From: Enterobacterales bacterium CwR94
GTDB lineage: Bacteria; Pseudomonadota; Gammaproteobacteria; Enterobacterales; Enterobacteriaceae
Direction: 5' to 3'
Length of the DNA: 64,000 bases
Assembly (NCBI GenBank): GCA_002837195.1
Contig: KZ478059.1
Span: 832,087-896,086, forward strand
Shown here piece by piece: positions 48,635 to 58,883 of this stretch (positions are counted from its first letter, which is position 1; each line of letters begins with the position of its first letter). Under the pieces are notes generated by a model. The model was not told the DNA's origin. It saw nothing but the letters and a program-made list of their open reading frames with translations, and made no database searches. The position numbers and the translations under genes are program-made.

Positions 48635-49684
48635 TTAAATACGTAAAGCCTGTCCGGCGCTAATTTTGGCCAGCATATGCTGGCTAATGTGGTGAAGATC
48701 CACCACTTCACTGGCTGCCCCGTGCGCGATAGCCTCACGCGGCATGCCGAATACCACACAACTGGCCTCGCTTTGCGCGATGGTCCATGCCCCGGCGCGA
48801 TGCATCTCCAGCATGCCTGCGGCGCCGTCATTGCCCATCCCGGTTAAAATCACGCCCACTGCGTTACGCCCCGCATGCTGTGCCACCGAATGGAACAGCA
48901 CATCAACTGACGGTTTGTGCCGATTAACGGGCGGGCCATCGTTTAAACGCACCTGATAGTTTGCGCCACTGCGCACCAGTTCGAGGTGGCGCGCACCGGG
49001 TGCGATATAGGCATGCCCCGGTAACACGCGCTCGCCGTCTTCCGCTTCTTTCACGGTGATTTGACACAGTTTGTTCAAGCGTTCCGCAAAGGAGCGTGTA
49101 AAGCCGGGCGGCATATGCTGGGTAATCAGCAGTGCCGGACTGGTGGGCGGCAGTGGTTGCAGCACGTGGCGAATGGCTTCGGTTCCTCCTGTGGAGGCAC
49201 CAATTGCAATCAATTTTTCACTGCTCAGCAGTGGGCCGGCTTTTAACATCATCGGGGCGGGGATCGGCGTTCTGACGTGCAGCTTGGCACGCGCCGCCGC
49301 CCGCACTTTGTCGGCAATCATCTGGCTATAGGCCAGCATGCCTTCGCGGATGCCTAAATGCGGTTTGGTGACAAAATCCACCGCACCAAGCTCCAGCGCA
49401 CGCAGCGTCACTTCAGAGCCCTGTCCGGTCAGCGAGGAGACCATCACCACAGGCATCGGACGCAGTCGCATGAGCTTTTCGAGGAAGTCGAGGCCATCCA
49501 TGCGCGGCATTTCAACGTCCAGCGTCAACACCTGCGGGTTGTATTGCTTGATCAGATCCCGTGCCACCAGCGGATCGGGTGCGGTCGCCACCATCTCCAT
49601 ATCGGGATGGCTGTTGATGATTTCAGTCATTAGCTGACGCATTAACGCCGAATCATCGACGCACATTACGGTGATTTTGCTCAT
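48635..49684 (-). CDS. cheB: Chemoreceptor glutamate methylesterase CheB
   Basis: Removes methyl groups from, and deamidates, chemoreceptors for adaptation. The 349 residues have an N-terminal receiver ([13 protein letters not shown], phosphorylated Asp in [11 protein letters not shown]) and a C-terminal esterase with the catalytic Ser in [14 protein letters not shown], His in TQHMPPGF and Asp in [12 protein letters not shown]. Its start overlaps the cheR stop by 4 nt. Confidence 0.97.
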   Translation of the reverse strand: MSKITVMCVDDSALMRQLMTEIINSHPDMEMVATAPDPLVARDLIKQYNPQVLTLDVEMPRMDGLDFLEKLMRLRPMPVVMVSSLTGQGSEVTLRALELGAVDFVTKPHLGIREGMLAYSQMIADKVRAAARAKLHVRTPIPAPMMLKAGPLLSSEKLIAIGASTGGTEAIRHVLQPLPPTSPALLITQHMPPGFTRSFAERLNKLCQITVKEAEDGERVLPGHAYIAPGARHLELVRSGANYQVRLNDGPPVNRHKPSVDVLFHSVAQHAGRNAVGVILTGMGNDGAAGMLEMHRAGAWTIAQSEASCVVFGMPREAIAHGAASEVVDLHHISQHMLAKISAGQALRI

Positions 49685-50556
49685 CCTTTTTCCTTAGTCA
49701 GCCCGTACACGGTCTGGCCACGCAGATAAAAGTCGCGGCTTAACTGGCTGAAGTTTTCCGAGTGCCCGGCAAACAGCAATCCACCCGGTTTTAGCAACGG
49801 CACGAAACGACGCAGGATGCGCTCCTGGGTTTCTTTATCGAAATAGATCATCACATTGCGACAGAAAATCGCGTCAAATGGTCCCGGTAAAGCCCACTCC
49901 GGTGCCAGTAAATTCAGTTGCGCAAAGTTCACGCTTTGGCTCAGTTCACTGCGCACGCGCACCATGCCACTGTGTGGGCCCGTCCCGCGCATAAAGAAGC
50001 GTTGCAGTTGCTGCGGCGACAGAGTGCGTAGCTCTTCCTGGCGATAAATGCCGCTGACCGCCTTTTCCAGCACCTGCGTGTCAATATCGCTGGCGTGTAC
50101 CTGAAACTTACCGGGCCCGCTGCCCAAAGTTTCTGCCAGTGTGACCGCGATGGACCACGGCTCTTCGCCGGTTGAGGCCGCCGTACTCCAGACGTTGTAG
50201 CTGCCGCGTCGGCGCGCAGCGTGTTCCGCCAACACCGGAAAATGGTGCGCCTCACGGAAAAATGCCGTCAGATTGGTGGTTAGCGCATTAATAAACGCCT
50301 GCCACTCTGCACTGTTGGGATCGCTCTCCAGCAGGGCCATGTAACGCCCAAAATCATCTAACCCCAGCGTACGTAAACGGCGCACCAGCCGGTTATAGAC
50401 CATCTCGCGTTTATGGTCGGCCAGCACAATGCCAGCACGCTGGTAAATCAACTGACTAATACGACGAAAATGCGTGTCGGATAACGGCAGGCGCTGAACC
50501 ATTTGCGCCAGCAACGTATTGTTATCGACCATTTCCGGTAACGTCGGTTTTTTCAT
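49681..50556 (-). CDS. cheR: Chemoreceptor methyltransferase CheR
   Basis: Uses SAM to methylate glutamates on chemoreceptors. The 291 residues comprise an N-terminal helical domain ([30 protein letters not shown]) and a methyltransferase core ([38 protein letters not shown]). It is tethered to the receptor C-terminal pentapeptide, which is present in the neighbouring receptor as NWETF. Confidence 0.97.
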   Translation of the reverse strand: MKKPTLPEMVDNNTLLAQMVQRLPLSDTHFRRISQLIYQRAGIVLADHKREMVYNRLVRRLRTLGLDDFGRYMALLESDPNSAEWQAFINALTTNLTAFFREAHHFPVLAEHAARRRGSYNVWSTAASTGEEPWSIAVTLAETLGSGPGKFQVHASDIDTQVLEKAVSGIYRQEELRTLSPQQLQRFFMRGTGPHSGMVRVRSELSQSVNFAQLNLLAPEWALPGPFDAIFCRNVMIYFDKETQERILRRFVPLLKPGGLLFAGHSENFSQLSRDFYLRGQTVYGLTKEKG

Positions 50557-50642
50557 TTCAGGCCATCCTGCTACAACAACGGTTTCTTGGTGTGGTGCCT
50601 GAGGCCTGTCACGCGGAGGATGACAGGCTGGCCTTAGAAGTG

Positions 50643-50669
50643 TTATCGGCAGCGTTTCGCGCTTTTTCA
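50643..50669 (-). promoter_or_regulatory. Sigma-28-like promoter ahead of cheR
   Basis: On the minus strand the -10 GCCGATAA (50643-50650) is a perfect FliA match. The -35, 11 nt away, is TGAAAAAG (50662-50669), a poor match to TAAAGTTT. The start would lie about 80 nt before cheR, so cheRBYZ may have its own flagellar promoter. Confidence 0.5.
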
Positions 50670-50699
50670 GCGGAAAAACACAATTTCATGACAGGAAAT

Positions 50700-50726
50700 G
50701 GCGGCCATCGCAAAATGATGGCCGCC
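50700..50726 (-). terminator. Hairpin between the receptor gene and cheR
   Basis: GGCGGCCATC and GATGGCCGCC form a perfect 10-bp GC-rich stem around a 7-nt loop, 5 nt past the receptor stop. No T-run follows, so it may stabilise the receptor mRNA end or only partly terminate. Confidence 0.5.
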
Positions 50727-50731
50727 GGGGA

Positions 50732-52408
50732 TCAGAAGGTTTCCCAGTTATCGTCACTCACCGCAGGCGTCTTGCGCGGTGCGGCAGCCACGGGGATCGC
50801 CACCGGTGCTGTGGCCGCAATCAGTTTGGCGGGGGTGGCTAAGGCACTCTGTGCGCGCAAGCGAAAAATGGACACCGCCTGCTGCAAACGGCTCGCCTGA
50901 TCTTCCAGAGCGGCGGCCGCCGTCGCGGACTCTTCCACCAGCGAGGCATTTTGCTGCGTCACGCGATCCATCTCAGTGACCGCCTGACCCACCTGATCGA
51001 TGCCACGGCTCTGTTCATCGGACGCTGAGGCAATTTCTCCCATGATATCGGTCACGCGGGTTACCGCATTAACGATGTCATTCATGGTTTCACCTGCGCT
51101 TTCCACCAGCACCGAGCCGGTATCGACACGGCTTACCGAATCTTCAATCAGGGCTTTGATCTCTTTTGCTGCCTGCGCGCTGCGTTGTGCCAAATTACGC
51201 ACTTCGCCTGCGACCACGGCAAAGCCGCGCCCCTGTTCTCCCGCACGCGCCGCTTCAACGGCGGCATTCAGAGCCAGGATATTGGTTTGGAAAGCGATAC
51301 CGTCAATCACGCTGGTAATATCGGCAATTTTCTTCGAACTGCCGGCAATGTCGCTCATGGTTTTCACCACGCCATCCACCACGCGCCCGCCCTTCTGTGC
51401 CGTTTCCGACGCGCTCAAGGCCAACTGAGAGGCCTGGCGTGCGTTCTCGGCATTTTGCTTCACGGTCGCCGTCAACTGCTCCATGCTGGCCGCGGTTTCT
51501 TCCAGTGAGGCCGCCTGTTGTTCAGTACGCGAGGAGAGATCGTTGTTACCGGCCGCGATTTCACTGGCACCGGTATAAATCGCGTCAGAACCATCACGCA
51601 CGACGCCCACCGTATTCACCAGTGCCTCTTGCATATGCGCCAGCGTTTGCGCCAGTTGGGCCATTTCATTTCGCCCCTGTACGTTAATAGGCTGACTCAG
51701 GTCACCCCCGGCAATATGGCGAATGTTCTCGCTGACCTCTTTCAATGGGCGTAACAGGATCAAGTGCATACCGCGCCAAACCAGCCCAATCACCACCAGT
51801 AATGCCACCGCCAGCGCACCTAAAATCCACACGGCCTGCGTGTAGGCCTGCGCATTGCTCTCAACGCCCTGGTCAGAGAGCGCATTATTAGCCTGTTGCC
51901 AGGCGGTATAGGCTTTTTCAAAACCGTCTTGATAACTTTGCGTCGGTTGCTCAAAGAAGTCGTTGATTTTACCGGCCCCTAACAGGCTAATCAGATCACC
52001 CAACGCGGTGTGCAAAATGGTGTAACTCTCCTGCACCGCTTTGACATTCGGCGCATCGCGTCCCTGATCGGTCAGGCTGGCATTGAATTCTGCCCAACCT
52101 TTATCCACGCTTTCTATTTTCGTTTTCGCCAGCGTGACCAGTTCGGCTACGGTTGCCCCGCTGCCCATCTGGTTGGCATCCAACATATAGCGGATCCCCG
52201 CACGGTTGAGGGTGTTACGTGTTTGAATCAATCCCACCCAGGCGGTGTTTAACGCCGTTTGCTGGTCACGCAACTGCTGATTAATGACAAAACTGTCTTT
52301 ATCGGCTTTCAGTGCCTGAAAGAAGACGCCGCCGGAAATAAGCTGCAACGCACCGAACAAGACCAATACCAGCACCAGGCTGGTGACCACTTTGATACGC
52401 CTAAACAT
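50732..52408 (-). CDS. Methyl-accepting chemotaxis protein (Tsr/Tar type)
   Basis: Transmembrane chemoreceptor of 558 residues from ATG 52408 (GAGGGG upstream). First membrane helix near residues 8-30, a periplasmic four-helix TarH-type sensor with a [11 protein letters not shown] stretch, second helix near 190-212, HAMP domain ([23 protein letters not shown]) and the signalling hairpin tip [44 protein letters not shown]. It ends with the CheR/CheB-binding pentapeptide NWETF. It stands where E. coli has tar and tap; the ligand cannot be told from the sequence. Confidence 0.93.
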   Translation of the reverse strand: MFRRIKVVTSLVLVLVLFGALQLISGGVFFQALKADKDSFVINQQLRDQQTALNTAWVGLIQTRNTLNRAGIRYMLDANQMGSGATVAELVTLAKTKIESVDKGWAEFNASLTDQGRDAPNVKAVQESYTILHTALGDLISLLGAGKINDFFEQPTQSYQDGFEKAYTAWQQANNALSDQGVESNAQAYTQAVWILGALAVALLVVIGLVWRGMHLILLRPLKEVSENIRHIAGGDLSQPINVQGRNEMAQLAQTLAHMQEALVNTVGVVRDGSDAIYTGASEIAAGNNDLSSRTEQQAASLEETAASMEQLTATVKQNAENARQASQLALSASETAQKGGRVVDGVVKTMSDIAGSSKKIADITSVIDGIAFQTNILALNAAVEAARAGEQGRGFAVVAGEVRNLAQRSAQAAKEIKALIEDSVSRVDTGSVLVESAGETMNDIVNAVTRVTDIMGEIASASDEQSRGIDQVGQAVTEMDRVTQQNASLVEESATAAAALEDQASRLQQAVSIFRLRAQSALATPAKLIAATAPVAIPVAAAPRKTPAVSDDNWETF

Positions 52409-52444
52409 ACTTCCCCTCACAATAAGCTAGTCAATTGCAGGAGA

Positions 52445-52471
52445 TTATCGGCAGCGCCGGAGGGATCTTTA
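52445..52471 (-). promoter_or_regulatory. Sigma-28 promoter of the chemoreceptor gene
   Basis: On the minus strand TAAAGATC (52464-52471), 11 nt, then GCCGATAA (52445-52452): the -10 is perfect and the -35 keeps TAAAG. Transcription would start near 52438, 30 nt before the receptor start codon. Confidence 0.85.
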
Positions 52472-52474
52472 TGG

Positions 52475-52490
52475 TGTGATCGCGGTCACA
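52475..52490. promoter_or_regulatory. CRP site abutting the sigma-28 promoter
   Basis: TGTGATCGCGGTCACA is a perfect TGTGA-N6-TCACA palindrome. It lies 3 bp upstream of the -35 element, centred about 44 bp before the predicted start, close to a class II activator position. Confidence 0.65.
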
Positions 52491-52510
52491 AAGAGAAATA
52501 TCCGAGGTGA

Positions 52511-52530
52511 CTCCGCCCTGGCGGGCGGAG
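52511..52530 (-). terminator. Hairpin after cheW
   Basis: CTCCGCCC and GGGCGGAG form a perfect 8-bp stem around TGGC, 15 nt past cheW. No T-run follows. It separates the motAB-cheAW string from the receptor gene, which has its own promoter. Confidence 0.5.
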
Positions 52531-52545
52531 CAAAACAACGCGGTC

Positions 52546-53043
52546 TTACGCTGAACGCAAGTTGTCCATCAACGCCATTTCATCGCTGCTGAGCAGTTTT
52601 TCGATATCGACCAGAATCAGCATCCGATCGCCTAACGCGCCTAATCCCGTCAGGTATTCGGTCGACAGCGTGACGGCAAACTCCGGGGCCGGACGAATTT
52701 GGTCCTGGGTCAGAGACAGCACATCAGAAACGCCGTCCACCACGATCCCCACCACGCGGTCTGCCAGATTCAGCACGATGACCACCGTGTTGTCGTTGTA
52801 TTCCACGCCGGGCTGCGCAAACTTAATGCGCAGATCGATAATCGGCACAATAACGCCACGCAAATTGGTGACACCCTTGATAAATGAGGGCGTATTCGCA
52901 ATGCGCGTGACCTGATCGTAACCACGAATTTCCTGCACTTTCAGAATATCAATGCCGTACTCTTCATCGCCGAGTGTAAAAACCAGAAACTCCTGGCCCA
53001 CGGTTTCGCCAGCCAGTTTGGTGACAGTTGCCATATCAGTCAT
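52546..53043 (-). CDS. cheW: Chemotaxis coupling protein CheW
   Basis: Links receptors to the CheA kinase in the signalling array. From ATG 53043 ([13 protein letters not shown]) it has 165 residues with the CheW SH3-like fold: [42 protein letters not shown] and [16 protein letters not shown]. An upstream frame extension of 17 codons is not used; AAGGG precedes this ATG. It follows cheA by 19 nt. Confidence 0.97.
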   Translation of the reverse strand: MTDMATVTKLAGETVGQEFLVFTLGDEEYGIDILKVQEIRGYDQVTRIANTPSFIKGVTNLRGVIVPIIDLRIKFAQPGVEYNDNTVVIVLNLADRVVGIVVDGVSDVLSLTQDQIRPAPEFAVTLSTEYLTGLGALGDRMLILVDIEKLLSSDEMALMDNLRSA

Positions 53044-53062
53044 AGTGTTACCCTTTTTCTTA

Positions 53063-55060
53063 TCAGGCTGCGGCTCCCGCCACACGCTTTTCACGATTCA
53101 GAGATTGCAGTGCAGAAACATCGACAATCAGCGCTACGCTACCGTCACCCAAAATGGTGGCGGCGGAAATGCCCGGCACTTTGCGATAGTTACTTTCCAG
53201 ATTTTTTACCACCACCTGATGCTGACCAATCAGTTGGTCAACCAACAACGCATAGCGTTTTCCTGCGCTTTGCAAGATAACCACAATGCCTTGCGTGGCT
53301 TCTGTTTTGGCATCCTGCACATCAAAAACATTCCACAATTCCACCAACGGCAGATACTCACCGCGCACTTCCAGCACGCGCTCGCCGCCCGCCAGTGGGT
53401 GCAGGTCATCTGCCAGCGGCTGCAGGGATTCCATCACGGCATTCAGCGGCAGAATAAACACCTCTTCGCCCACTTTCACCGACATGCCATCCAGAATCGC
53501 CAGGGTCAGCGGCAGTAAAATACGGATGGTGGTGCCACGGCCCTGCTTTGAACTGATTTCGACGTGTCCACCCATCTCCTGGATGTTACGCTTCACCACG
53601 TCCATGCCGACACCGCGCCCGGAGACATCGGTCACCTGCTCAGCGGTGGAGAAACCCGGCGCGAAAATCAACATACCGACTTCTTCATCGGTCATGGTCT
53701 CACTGACCGGCAGGCCGGAGGACAAGGCTTTCGCCAGAATACGCTCACGGTTAAGCCCCGCGCCGTCATCAATCACTTCAATGCAGATGTTACCGCCCTG
53801 ATGTTCCGCAGACAGCGTAAGATTACCGATGGCGGATTTGCCTGCAGCCTGACGGGTGGCCGGGTTTTCAATACCGTGATCCAGGCTGTTACGCACCAGA
53901 TGCGTTAACGGATCGATAATGCGTTCAATCAGGCTCTTATCCAGTTCCGTCGAGCTGCCCTGCAGGGTCAGTTCAACCTCTTTGCCCAGCTTGGTCGCCA
54001 GATCACGCACCAGACGCGGGAAGCGGCTGAACACATATTCCATTGGCATCATACGAATCGACATCACTGATTCTTGCAGGTCACGCGCGTTGCGTTCGAG
54101 TTGCCCCATGCTGTTGAGCAAATCACCGTGAACCACCGGATCCAACGCGCCAGAACGCTGTGCCAGCATGGATTGCGTAATCACCAGTTCACCCACCAGG
54201 TTGATGATTTGATCCACTTTTTCAACCGCGACGCGGATACTGCTGGATTCAGCCACTTTTGGCGCCGCCACTTTCTTCGCCACCTCACGTTTCACCAAAG
54301 GCAAAGGCACGACCGTGCTGTTGGCTTCATTGGCCGCGGCTTGGGCCATGGTGGCCGCCGGAGGAGGAACAGCGGTTGTGGCGGCTGCCGCTGAGTGCGG
54401 AAAGCTGATTTGTGACTCTTCGATCACAAAGCACAGCACGGCCACTACGTCATCCTGGCTTAAATCCCCGGTTAACGTCGCTTCAAGCGTGGTGTCACCC
54501 TGCATGACATCCGAGACGGTGCCGAGATTGCCGAGTTCATCCAGCATTAAAGTGACTTCGTTGGGTTTCAGATCACACAACGCAATACGCAGCGCGCCAG
54601 CGGAGACCGCCGGCGTTTCACTCGCCACGGGCGCAACAGCGATGGGTGACACCACCGCCCCTTCCCCTTTGGCTTCCAGCGCCAGTTGGCGCAACGCCTG
54701 GCAGATATACTCAAAGCTGTCGGCGTCAGGCTCCTGGCCTGTCTTATAGGCATCCAGCTGATCCTGCATAATATCTTTGGTTTCCAAAAACAGGTTGATA
54801 ATGTCGGTGTTGAGCTGCATTTCACCGCGACGAGCACCATCGAGCAGGTTTTCCAGAATATGCGTGGTTTCCTGTAAAACGGTAAAGCCAAAGGTTCCGG
54901 CCCCGCCTTTTATCGAGTGGGCAGCGCGGAAAATGGCATTTAGCTGTTCAGAATCCGGGTCATCAAGATCCAGGCCCAGCAGGTGTTGCTCCATATCAGC
55001 CAGCAGTTCATCGGCTTCTTCGAAAAATGTTTGATAAAAATCACTGATATCCATGCTCAC
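53063..55060 (-). CDS. cheA: Chemotaxis histidine kinase CheA
   Basis: Receptor-coupled kinase that phosphorylates CheY and CheB. The 665 residues show all five domains: P1 with His48 in [12 protein letters not shown]2 (CheY binding, about 160-230), P3 dimerisation, P4 ATPase with [23 protein letters not shown] and GRGVGMDVV, and the CheW-like P5. An Ala/Pro-rich linker ([23 protein letters not shown]) precedes P3. The start is GTG three bases after motB; a second in-frame ATG is two codons on and may give a variant. Confidence 0.97.
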   Translation of the reverse strand: MSMDISDFYQTFFEEADELLADMEQHLLGLDLDDPDSEQLNAIFRAAHSIKGGAGTFGFTVLQETTHILENLLDGARRGEMQLNTDIINLFLETKDIMQDQLDAYKTGQEPDADSFEYICQALRQLALEAKGEGAVVSPIAVAPVASETPAVSAGALRIALCDLKPNEVTLMLDELGNLGTVSDVMQGDTTLEATLTGDLSQDDVVAVLCFVIEESQISFPHSAAAATTAVPPPAATMAQAAANEANSTVVPLPLVKREVAKKVAAPKVAESSSIRVAVEKVDQIINLVGELVITQSMLAQRSGALDPVVHGDLLNSMGQLERNARDLQESVMSIRMMPMEYVFSRFPRLVRDLATKLGKEVELTLQGSSTELDKSLIERIIDPLTHLVRNSLDHGIENPATRQAAGKSAIGNLTLSAEHQGGNICIEVIDDGAGLNRERILAKALSSGLPVSETMTDEEVGMLIFAPGFSTAEQVTDVSGRGVGMDVVKRNIQEMGGHVEISSKQGRGTTIRILLPLTLAILDGMSVKVGEEVFILPLNAVMESLQPLADDLHPLAGGERVLEVRGEYLPLVELWNVFDVQDAKTEATQGIVVILQSAGKRYALLVDQLIGQHQVVVKNLESNYRKVPGISAATILGDGSVALIVDVSALQSLNREKRVAGAAA

Positions 55061-55063
55061 GGA

Positions 55064-56080
55064 TCACCTCTGCTGTGAAGCGCGCTCGGGCTGCGTCGGT
55101 TCTGATACCGCCGGGCTCGCCGGTGGTGTCGTCGCCGTTACCGCCTTTTCGGGTTGGGGAGTGTTCTCGCCAGCCGCATCTGGCATTTCTGGCGCAGTAA
55201 TTGTCTTCAGACTGTCGGCGTTGCCAATGGGGATGGCATCGCTTTCGCTGTTCTCTTTCTCAATTTGCAACTCGGTCTTACGGTTTAATACCAGCAGGCT
55301 GATACGGCGGTTAACCGCATCGCCGCCGCTGCGATCTTTCAGTTTCATGGTGTCGGCCATGCCGATAACGCGTAAGATTTTTCCGCCGTCTAACCCGCCC
55401 TGCACCAATTCGCGGCGCGACGCGTTAGCACGGTCAGCGGACAGTTCCCAGTTGCTGTAACCGCGATCGCCACTGGCATACTGAAAATCATCGGTATGCC
55501 CGGCCAGGCTAATACGGTTGGGGATGTCATTAAGAATCGGCGCAATCGCATGCAGGATATCGTGCATATAGGGTTCAACTTGCGCACTGCCGGTTTTAAA
55601 CATCGGTCGGTTTTGGCTGTCGATAATCTGAATTCGCAGACCTTCATCCACCAAATTAATGATTAAATGTGGGCGCAGGGCTTTCAGTCGCGGGTCGGCT
55701 TCAATCAACTGGTCCAGACGCTCACGCAGGCGCTTCAGACGAATTTCATCCAGCTTGCCGCGCTCAGCATCCATATCTACCATGCGTTTAACTTCACCCT
55801 TAATCTGCGTCACATCATCGCCACCGCCAGGAATGGGGCTTTCGCTGTCCGCACTGCGCGGCCCGCTACTGAGTGCCACTTTCAGCGGCGTACGAAAATA
55901 TTCCGCAATCTGCACCAGCTCCTTGGGATTGGCGATGGAGATCAGCCACATCACCAGAAAGAAGGCCATCATGGCGGTCATAAAGTCGGCATAAGCAATT
56001 TTCCAGGAGCCGTGCGACCCCTCATGCTTTTTATGCTTGCGCCGTTTAACCAGCACAATCGGGTGATTGTTGTGTTTCAT
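55064..56080 (-). CDS. motB: Flagellar stator protein MotB
   Basis: Peptidoglycan-anchored half of the proton-driven stator. The 338 residues have a single membrane helix with the proton-binding aspartate in [17 protein letters not shown], a plug/linker region and an OmpA-type peptidoglycan-binding domain ([37 protein letters not shown]). The C-terminal tail is Pro/Thr/Glu-rich and longer than the 308 residues of E. coli MotB. It overlaps motA by 4 nt. Confidence 0.96.
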   Translation of the reverse strand: MKHNNHPIVLVKRRKHKKHEGSHGSWKIAYADFMTAMMAFFLVMWLISIANPKELVQIAEYFRTPLKVALSSGPRSADSESPIPGGGDDVTQIKGEVKRMVDMDAERGKLDEIRLKRLRERLDQLIEADPRLKALRPHLIINLVDEGLRIQIIDSQNRPMFKTGSAQVEPYMHDILHAIAPILNDIPNRISLAGHTDDFQYASGDRGYSNWELSADRANASRRELVQGGLDGGKILRVIGMADTMKLKDRSGGDAVNRRISLLVLNRKTELQIEKENSESDAIPIGNADSLKTITAPEMPDAAGENTPQPEKAVTATTPPASPAVSEPTQPERASQQR

Positions 56081-56964
56081 GCGTCCTGATCCGCAGTCTG
56101 TTTCGCCGGATTTTTGGCATTACGCACATGCTCTTCCAGCTCGGTAAACGACGGACGCTCGGTGGAGTACAGCGTTTTACGCCCAAACTCGACGGCGATT
56201 TGCGGTGCGTAACCGTTCAAACTTGAGAGCAGCGTGACTTTGATGCACTGCATCATTTTGGTGGTTTCGGCACACTTTTGACGCAAAACCGACGCCAGTG
56301 GCGAGATAAATCCGTAGGCCAGCAAGATGCCGAGGAATGTCCCCACCATGGCGTGTGCAATCAATGCACCTAACTCTGCGGCGGGACGATCTGCCGAAGC
56401 CAGTGCGTGGATAACCCCCATTACCGCTGCCACGATACCGAATGCTGGCAGTGAATCGCCCACCATCGCGAGACTTTGTGCGGGCACTTCGCACTCGTGT
56501 TCGTAGGTCTCTATCTCTTCGTCCATCAGCGCTTCAATTTCAAACGCGTTCATGTTGCCACTGACCATCAGGCGCAAGTAATCGGTGATGAAATCCACCA
56601 GATGGCTATCGGATAAAATGCGCGGATAGCTGGCAAAAATTTCACTCTCTTTCGGATTATCGATGTCATGTTCCAGAGACAGCATGCCCTGCTGGCGTGA
56701 TTTCGCCATCAGGCGATACATCAGCGCCATCAGATCCATGTAGACCGATTTGTTGTATTTTGAACCGCGCATCAACAGCGGCATGGCTTTCATCGTGGCT
56801 TTGATCGACTTGCCATTGTTGCCCACGATAAAGGCACCCACGCCCGCGCCGCCGATAATGATCAGCTCGGAAGGTTGATAAAGTGCTCCAAGGTGCCCGC
56901 CTACCATGACGTAGCCGCCCAACACTGAAGCCACCACCACGATATAACCCAAAATTATCAGCAC
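56077..56964 (-). CDS. motA: Flagellar stator protein MotA
   Basis: Proton-channel half of the flagellar stator. The 295 residues start with GTG ([36 protein letters not shown] upstream), with four membrane helices and the cytoplasmic loop whose charged residues touch FliG; the channel stretch [21 protein letters not shown] is intact. First gene of the motAB-cheAW string. Its leader would carry the MotR-type terminator. Confidence 0.97.
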   Translation of the reverse strand: MLIILGYIVVVASVLGGYVMVGGHLGALYQPSELIIIGGAGVGAFIVGNNGKSIKATMKAMPLLMRGSKYNKSVYMDLMALMYRLMAKSRQQGMLSLEHDIDNPKESEIFASYPRILSDSHLVDFITDYLRLMVSGNMNAFEIEALMDEEIETYEHECEVPAQSLAMVGDSLPAFGIVAAVMGVIHALASADRPAAELGALIAHAMVGTFLGILLAYGFISPLASVLRQKCAETTKMMQCIKVTLLSSLNGYAPQIAVEFGRKTLYSTERPSFTELEEHVRNAKNPAKQTADQDA

Positions 56965-57017
56965 AAAGAGTCCTTACGTTTTCAAACGTGTCGATGGAGG
57001 ATGGCAAACCGCAGGCC

Positions 57018-57105
57018 AAAAAAAAGCAGCGACCGAAGTCGCTGCTGGATTTTTCCACCTGGTGTGCGTTAAACAGCGTGTTTAACTGGCTCATCCAGCA
57101 GTTGT
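57018..57105 (-). ncRNA. motR: MotR-like sigma-28-dependent small RNA
   Basis: A sigma-28 promoter inside flhC (57112-57138) predicts a start near 57105. About 60 nt on, a strong terminator follows: AGCAGCGAC and GTCGCTGCT around TTCG (57025-57046), then eight T ending at 57018. The product of about 88 nt has the layout of MotR, the FliA-dependent RNA of E. coli that starts within flhC and ends ahead of motA. The same hairpin also ends the flhDC transcript. motA mRNA must read through it. Confidence 0.75.
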
Positions 57106-57650
57106 GAAAAGTTATCGGCACTGGTGCCAGAAAGTTTACGTCTTTTTACTGCCCGTGATGGCGGTTGGCACAGGCTGCAAGTGAAGCTGCCAACGGGTTG
57201 GTGCGCATGGGTGATAAAGCTGCCACTGCAACATTTACACTCAGATAATTCGAGCATGCCGCTCTCAACAAAACGTACCAGTGTCCAGGCTCGCGTCAGG
57301 GCCAACAGCGGGCCATCATTTGCCGACGGCGGGCACTGCTCAAGGTACAAACGATAAGCCTGAATAACCGCTTCAACGCCACGGCTTAATCCGCTTTTCA
57401 ATAAAAATTGCCAGGCGTTACAAAACATCGAAGCATGAATATTTTGCTCCCATGTCATAAACCAATCGGTTGAAAAAGGCAGCATCCCTTTTGGCGGCGG
57501 ACTGCCACGCAGTTCTTTATATAATTTAATCAGACGACCACGGCTTAATTGGGTTTCGCTTTCCAACATCTGTAGGCGTGCACCCAGAGTAATTAACTCC
57601 ATCGCCAATTGAATATCGCGCGCTTCCTGAACAATGCTTTTTTCACTCAT
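57069..57650 (-). CDS. flhC: Flagellar master regulator subunit FlhC
   Basis: Zinc-binding partner of FlhD in the FlhD4C2 activator of class II flagellar genes. The 193 residues carry the four zinc cysteines in CKCCSGSF and FTCSLC, and the ordinary start [46 protein letters not shown]. The ATG overlaps the flhD stop (TAATG). Its 3' end contains the sigma-28 promoter for motR/motAB. Confidence 0.97.
   Translation of the reverse strand: MSEKSIVQEARDIQLAMELITLGARLQMLESETQLSRGRLIKLYKELRGSPPPKGMLPFSTDWFMTWEQNIHASMFCNAWQFLLKSGLSRGVEAVIQAYRLYLEQCPPSANDGPLLALTRAWTLVRFVESGMLELSECKCCSGSFITHAHQPVGSFTCSLCQPPSRAVKRRKLSGTSADNFSQLLDEPVKHAV
57112..57138 (-). promoter_or_regulatory. Sigma-28 promoter inside flhC
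   Basis: On the minus strand TAAACTTT (57131-57138), 11 nt, then GCCGATAA (57112-57119). The -10 is a perfect FliA match and the -35 differs at one base from TAAAGTTT. It serves motR and, by read-through, motAB-cheAW. Confidence 0.85.
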
Positions 57651-58003
57651 TATCCCGCCCTCTTCTTCGCGACATCGCTATTTTTAGCAGACACGTCACG
57701 TAGCAGTCGGCTGGATAACAAAATTCCGGTATGTATTTGTTGCAGATCGTCCACCCGAGAGTCTTGGGTTAACTTATTGATTAAGTCACTGTCATTAAAG
57801 CGAAATTGACAAACCAGTTGGTTGGTTTCCGCCAGCTTCACCATTTCCGGCAGCGTCAACTGAGACAGGGCGTTGGCCATAGACTCGTCAATACCGAGTC
57901 GAAACATCGCCGACGCCTTTTCTTGATTAATTAAACGCTGAGCGAGCAACAAATATGACAAGTTAATGTCGTAGATATGTTTGAGTAATTCAGAAGTACC
58001 CAT
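57650..58003 (-). CDS. flhD: Flagellar master regulator subunit FlhD
   Basis: DNA-binding partner of FlhC at the top of the flagellar cascade. From ATG 58003 ([38 protein letters not shown]) it has 117 residues (E. coli 116); the upstream frame is leader. [23 protein letters not shown] matches the family. AGGA lies 8 nt upstream. The C-terminal ~15 residues diverge from E. coli. Confidence 0.97.
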   Translation of the reverse strand: MGTSELLKHIYDINLSYLLLAQRLINQEKASAMFRLGIDESMANALSQLTLPEMVKLAETNQLVCQFRFNDSDLINKLTQDSRVDDLQQIHTGILLSSRLLRDVSAKNSDVAKKRAG

Positions 58004-58843
58004 TTTTTTATCCTGACTAATACACTGCTTTAATTTGAGCGGAAAAAAAAGCCGCCACCTGGTTGCTGGTTCTAAAAACGAATAAAGATGGCAAAAACAG
58101 TGACTGTAGCCAAACGCTGCGATGCAACGGTATACATACGACAATACCGCCAGAAATAATCATTACTCAATTTGCCAATGCTGCTCCTGAGTACCTGATC
58201 ATCTTCCCTGACGTCTGCTTACACTTTTTTAGGATTATTCTTAAGTCAACGCAACTCTATCCGCTCTGTTTTGGATCTACAACGAGGCGTGGCGCTAATT
58301 TTAGATAAAGTGTGACGCACATCACACTTTTCAGGGATTATTTTCACTCAACCCATCAGTGGCGCTGTTGAGTGACCCGAAAAAGGATCAATCAATCGTA
58401 TTTATGCGATCCAAATGACATAAATAAGTAATCTTTATGACGCAAAGTAAAATACCCGGCATAACCACTCAACTCATTCGCCTTTCCTGTTAAAACCAGA
58501 AAATAACACCATACAAATACAAAAAATCAGTATTAATCGCTAAAAATTTCACATTTAGGCACGCGGTGCAATAGTGACGCAAAGTGAATATTTACGCAGT
58601 AAATCACAGTTTTTTGTTAAGAGCCTGGACAGAGAAGATCAGGAATGATTGGGAAACGTAAAGAGTGATGGGGGTATGTTTAGGGTAAGCAAGCGCCTGT
58701 AACCGTCAATTACATAAGAAATGCGAAACTATTTCCAGAAAGACGATTCTGATTCCACATTTGTGTTATCGGCAGGTCTGCACGTGACTTTAACCAAAAT
58801 TGTGACGGCCGTCTTAAAGTGGCAACAGAAAGTGAGAGAGGCA
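58004..58843 (-). promoter_or_regulatory. flhDC control region
   Basis: 840 nt with no gene between flhD and the otsA terminator. It holds a CRP site (58311-58326), a possible promoter downstream of it (TTGCGT, 17 nt, TAAAAA on the minus strand near 58215-58245), and a leader of about 200 nt. The segment 58380-58660 is strongly AT-rich, as expected for binding of H-NS-like proteins. E. coli carries uspC in the corresponding interval; it is absent here. Confidence 0.65.
58311..58326. promoter_or_regulatory. CRP site of flhDC
   Basis: TGTGACGCACATCACA is a perfect TGTGA-N6-TCACA palindrome about 300 bp upstream of flhD. CRP activation of flhDC is established in E. coli, and the position fits a promoter some 70-90 bp further on. 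Confidence 0.8.
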
Positions 58844-58873
58844 TAAAAAAACGGCCCTCGAATGAGGGCCGTT
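58844..58873 (-). terminator. Intrinsic terminator after otsA
   Basis: AACGGCCCTC and GAGGGCCGTT form a perfect 10-bp stem around GAAT; on the minus strand seven T follow (the tail overlaps the last stem pairs). It lies 10 nt past the otsA stop. Confidence 0.92.
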
Positions 58874-58883
58874 ATAGGATTAA

